Shown here one piece after another: positions 4,809-5,550 of a stretch of DNA of 5,550 nt (positions are counted from its first letter, which is position 1; each line of letters opens with the position of its first letter). The notes beneath the pieces were generated by a model. The model was not told the origin of the DNA. It did not search any database and saw only the letters and a program-made list of their open reading frames with translations. Origin of the DNA: Oscillospiraceae bacterium (lineage in GTDB: Bacteria > Bacillota > Clostridia > Oscillospirales > Oscillospiraceae); the NCBI GenBank assembly GCA_016297855.1, contig JAEDFW010000110.1:1-5550 (forward strand). Direction: 5' to 3'. The position numbers were made by a program, and so were the translations under genes.

Positions 4809-5550
4809 ATGGCTGAACATACCGATCTTTCGCTGCGTCAAAGCGTCATCTATGAAATTTATGTCCGCAACCACACACCCGAGGGCACCTTCCGCGCTAT
4901 CGAACCGGATCTCGACCGCATCCGCGCGCTGGGCGTGGATATTGTCTGGTTCATGCCCATCCATCCCATCGGCGTGGAGAATAAAAAGGGCAGCCTCGGC
5001 TGCCCCTATGCCAACCGCGACTACCGCACGGTGAACCCTGAATACGGCACGATGGAGGATTTCAAGCATCTGGTCAGCGAAATCCACGCGCGCGGCATGC
5101 AGTGCATCATCGATGTGGTGTATAACCACACGTCTCCCGATTCCACGCTTGTGTCCGAGCATCCGGAATTCTTCTATCAGAAACCCACGGGCGGCCGCGG
5201 CAACAAGGTCGGCGAGTGGACGGACGTGGTTGACCTTGACTATACCGTTTCGGAGCTGTGGCAGTACCAGATTGAGTCGCTGTGCCAGTGGGCCGAGATT
5301 GTCGACGGTTTCCGCTGCGACGTGGCCAGCAATGTACCCGTCCGCTTCTGGAAGGCCGCGCGCGAGGCGGTCGAGCGCGTGCATCCCGGCGCAATCTGGC
5401 TGGGCGAGAGCGTATACCTTGAGCATGTGCGCCATTTCCATGAAAACGGCTTCTACTGCGCCACGGACGCAGAGCTTTATGAGGCGTTTGACATCCTCTA
5501 CAGCTACGACATCCGCCGCGTGTTTGACGACTGCTTTGCCGGCCGTGTGC
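4809..5550 (+). CDS. GH13 alpha-amylase-family glycosidase, partial
   Basis: The frame is open for 247 codons and runs off the right edge. It encodes the first part of a GH13 (beta/alpha)8 barrel acting on alpha-glucosidic linkages. Seen: the barrel entry QSVIYEIYVRNHTPEGTF (11-28); LGVDIVWFMPIHPIG (41-55); NPEYGTMEDF (76-85); conserved region I DVVYNH (102-107); region II GFRCDVAS (167-174) with probable nucleophile D171; and region III IWLGES (196-201) with probable acid/base E200. The third catalytic Asp (region IV, HD) would lie beyond the window. The protein has no signal peptide and no N-terminal carbohydrate-binding domain, so it is probably an intracellular malto-oligosaccharide or glycogen enzyme. 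Specificity (amylase, neopullulanase, glucosidase) cannot be decided from this half. The start is set by AAGGAG eight bases upstream. Its own promoter and the preceding terminator argue against a functional link to ygeY-ygeW. Confidence 0.9.
   Translation, partial: MAEHTDLSLRQSVIYEIYVRNHTPEGTFRAIEPDLDRIRALGVDIVWFMPIHPIGVENKKGSLGCPYANRDYRTVNPEYGTMEDFKHLVSEIHARGMQCIIDVVYNHTSPDSTLVSEHPEFFYQKPTGGRGNKVGEWTDVVDLDYTVSELWQYQIESLCQWAEIVDGFRCDVASNVPVRFWKAAREAVERVHPGAIWLGESVYLEHVRHFHENGFYCATDAELYEAFDILYSYDIRRVFDDCFAGRV

Noticed and set aside
4767..5441. 224-codon minus-strand open frame opposite the GH13 gene
   Set aside because: It is a shadow of a GH13 frame with conserved regions I-III. It would also read through the GH13 promoter and RBS.
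1..5550. CRISPR arrays, tRNA/rRNA, IS elements, attachment sites
   Set aside because: I saw no spaced direct repeats, clover-leaf or rRNA-like stretches, or transposase motifs, and nearly all of the window is accounted for by the five genes.

Overview
The window looks like chromosomal DNA from a fairly GC-rich anaerobic Firmicute, most plausibly a gut Clostridia/Oscillospirales-type bacterium. This is inferred from strong AGGAGG-type ribosome binding sites, sigma-A promoters with TG-extended -10 boxes, a G/C-rich synonymous codon preference (which also creates many long antisense shadow frames), and the gene families present. No species can be assigned from sequence reading alone.

Layout. 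Positions 1-1802 hold a leftward two-gene unit. A YheO/DauR-type PAS-HTH regulator (1152-1802) is followed one base later by a fold-type II PLP-dependent enzyme (1-1150) that runs off the left edge. Positions 1803-2020 are an A/T-rich divergent control region with two back-to-back promoters, two A/T inverted repeats between them, and a GC hairpin near the start of the rightward mRNA. Positions 2021-4650 hold a rightward pair: a YgeY-type M20 metallohydrolase (2021-3418) and a YgeW-type knotted carbamoyltransferase (3457-4650). A strong intrinsic terminator follows at 4702-4735. A separate promoter (4746-4773) then drives a GH13 alpha-amylase-family gene from 4809 that runs off the right edge.

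How the genes may work together. YgeY and YgeW are hallmark members of the selenium-linked / anaerobic purine-catabolic gene set of E. coli and gut anaerobes, where the third classical member is YgeX, the PLP enzyme 2,3-diaminopropionate ammonia-lyase. Here a PLP enzyme is also present, but it is clearly not YgeX by motif. It sits divergently, coupled to a regulator whose family senses small amino-acid-like ligands. The simplest reading is one catabolic module for a ureido/carbamoyl-amino compound: a hydrolase, a transcarbamoylase releasing carbamoyl phosphate or an amino acid, and a PLP enzyme that processes the freed amino acid, under one local regulator. That combined function is inference. 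The GH13 gene appears transcriptionally insulated and unrelated.
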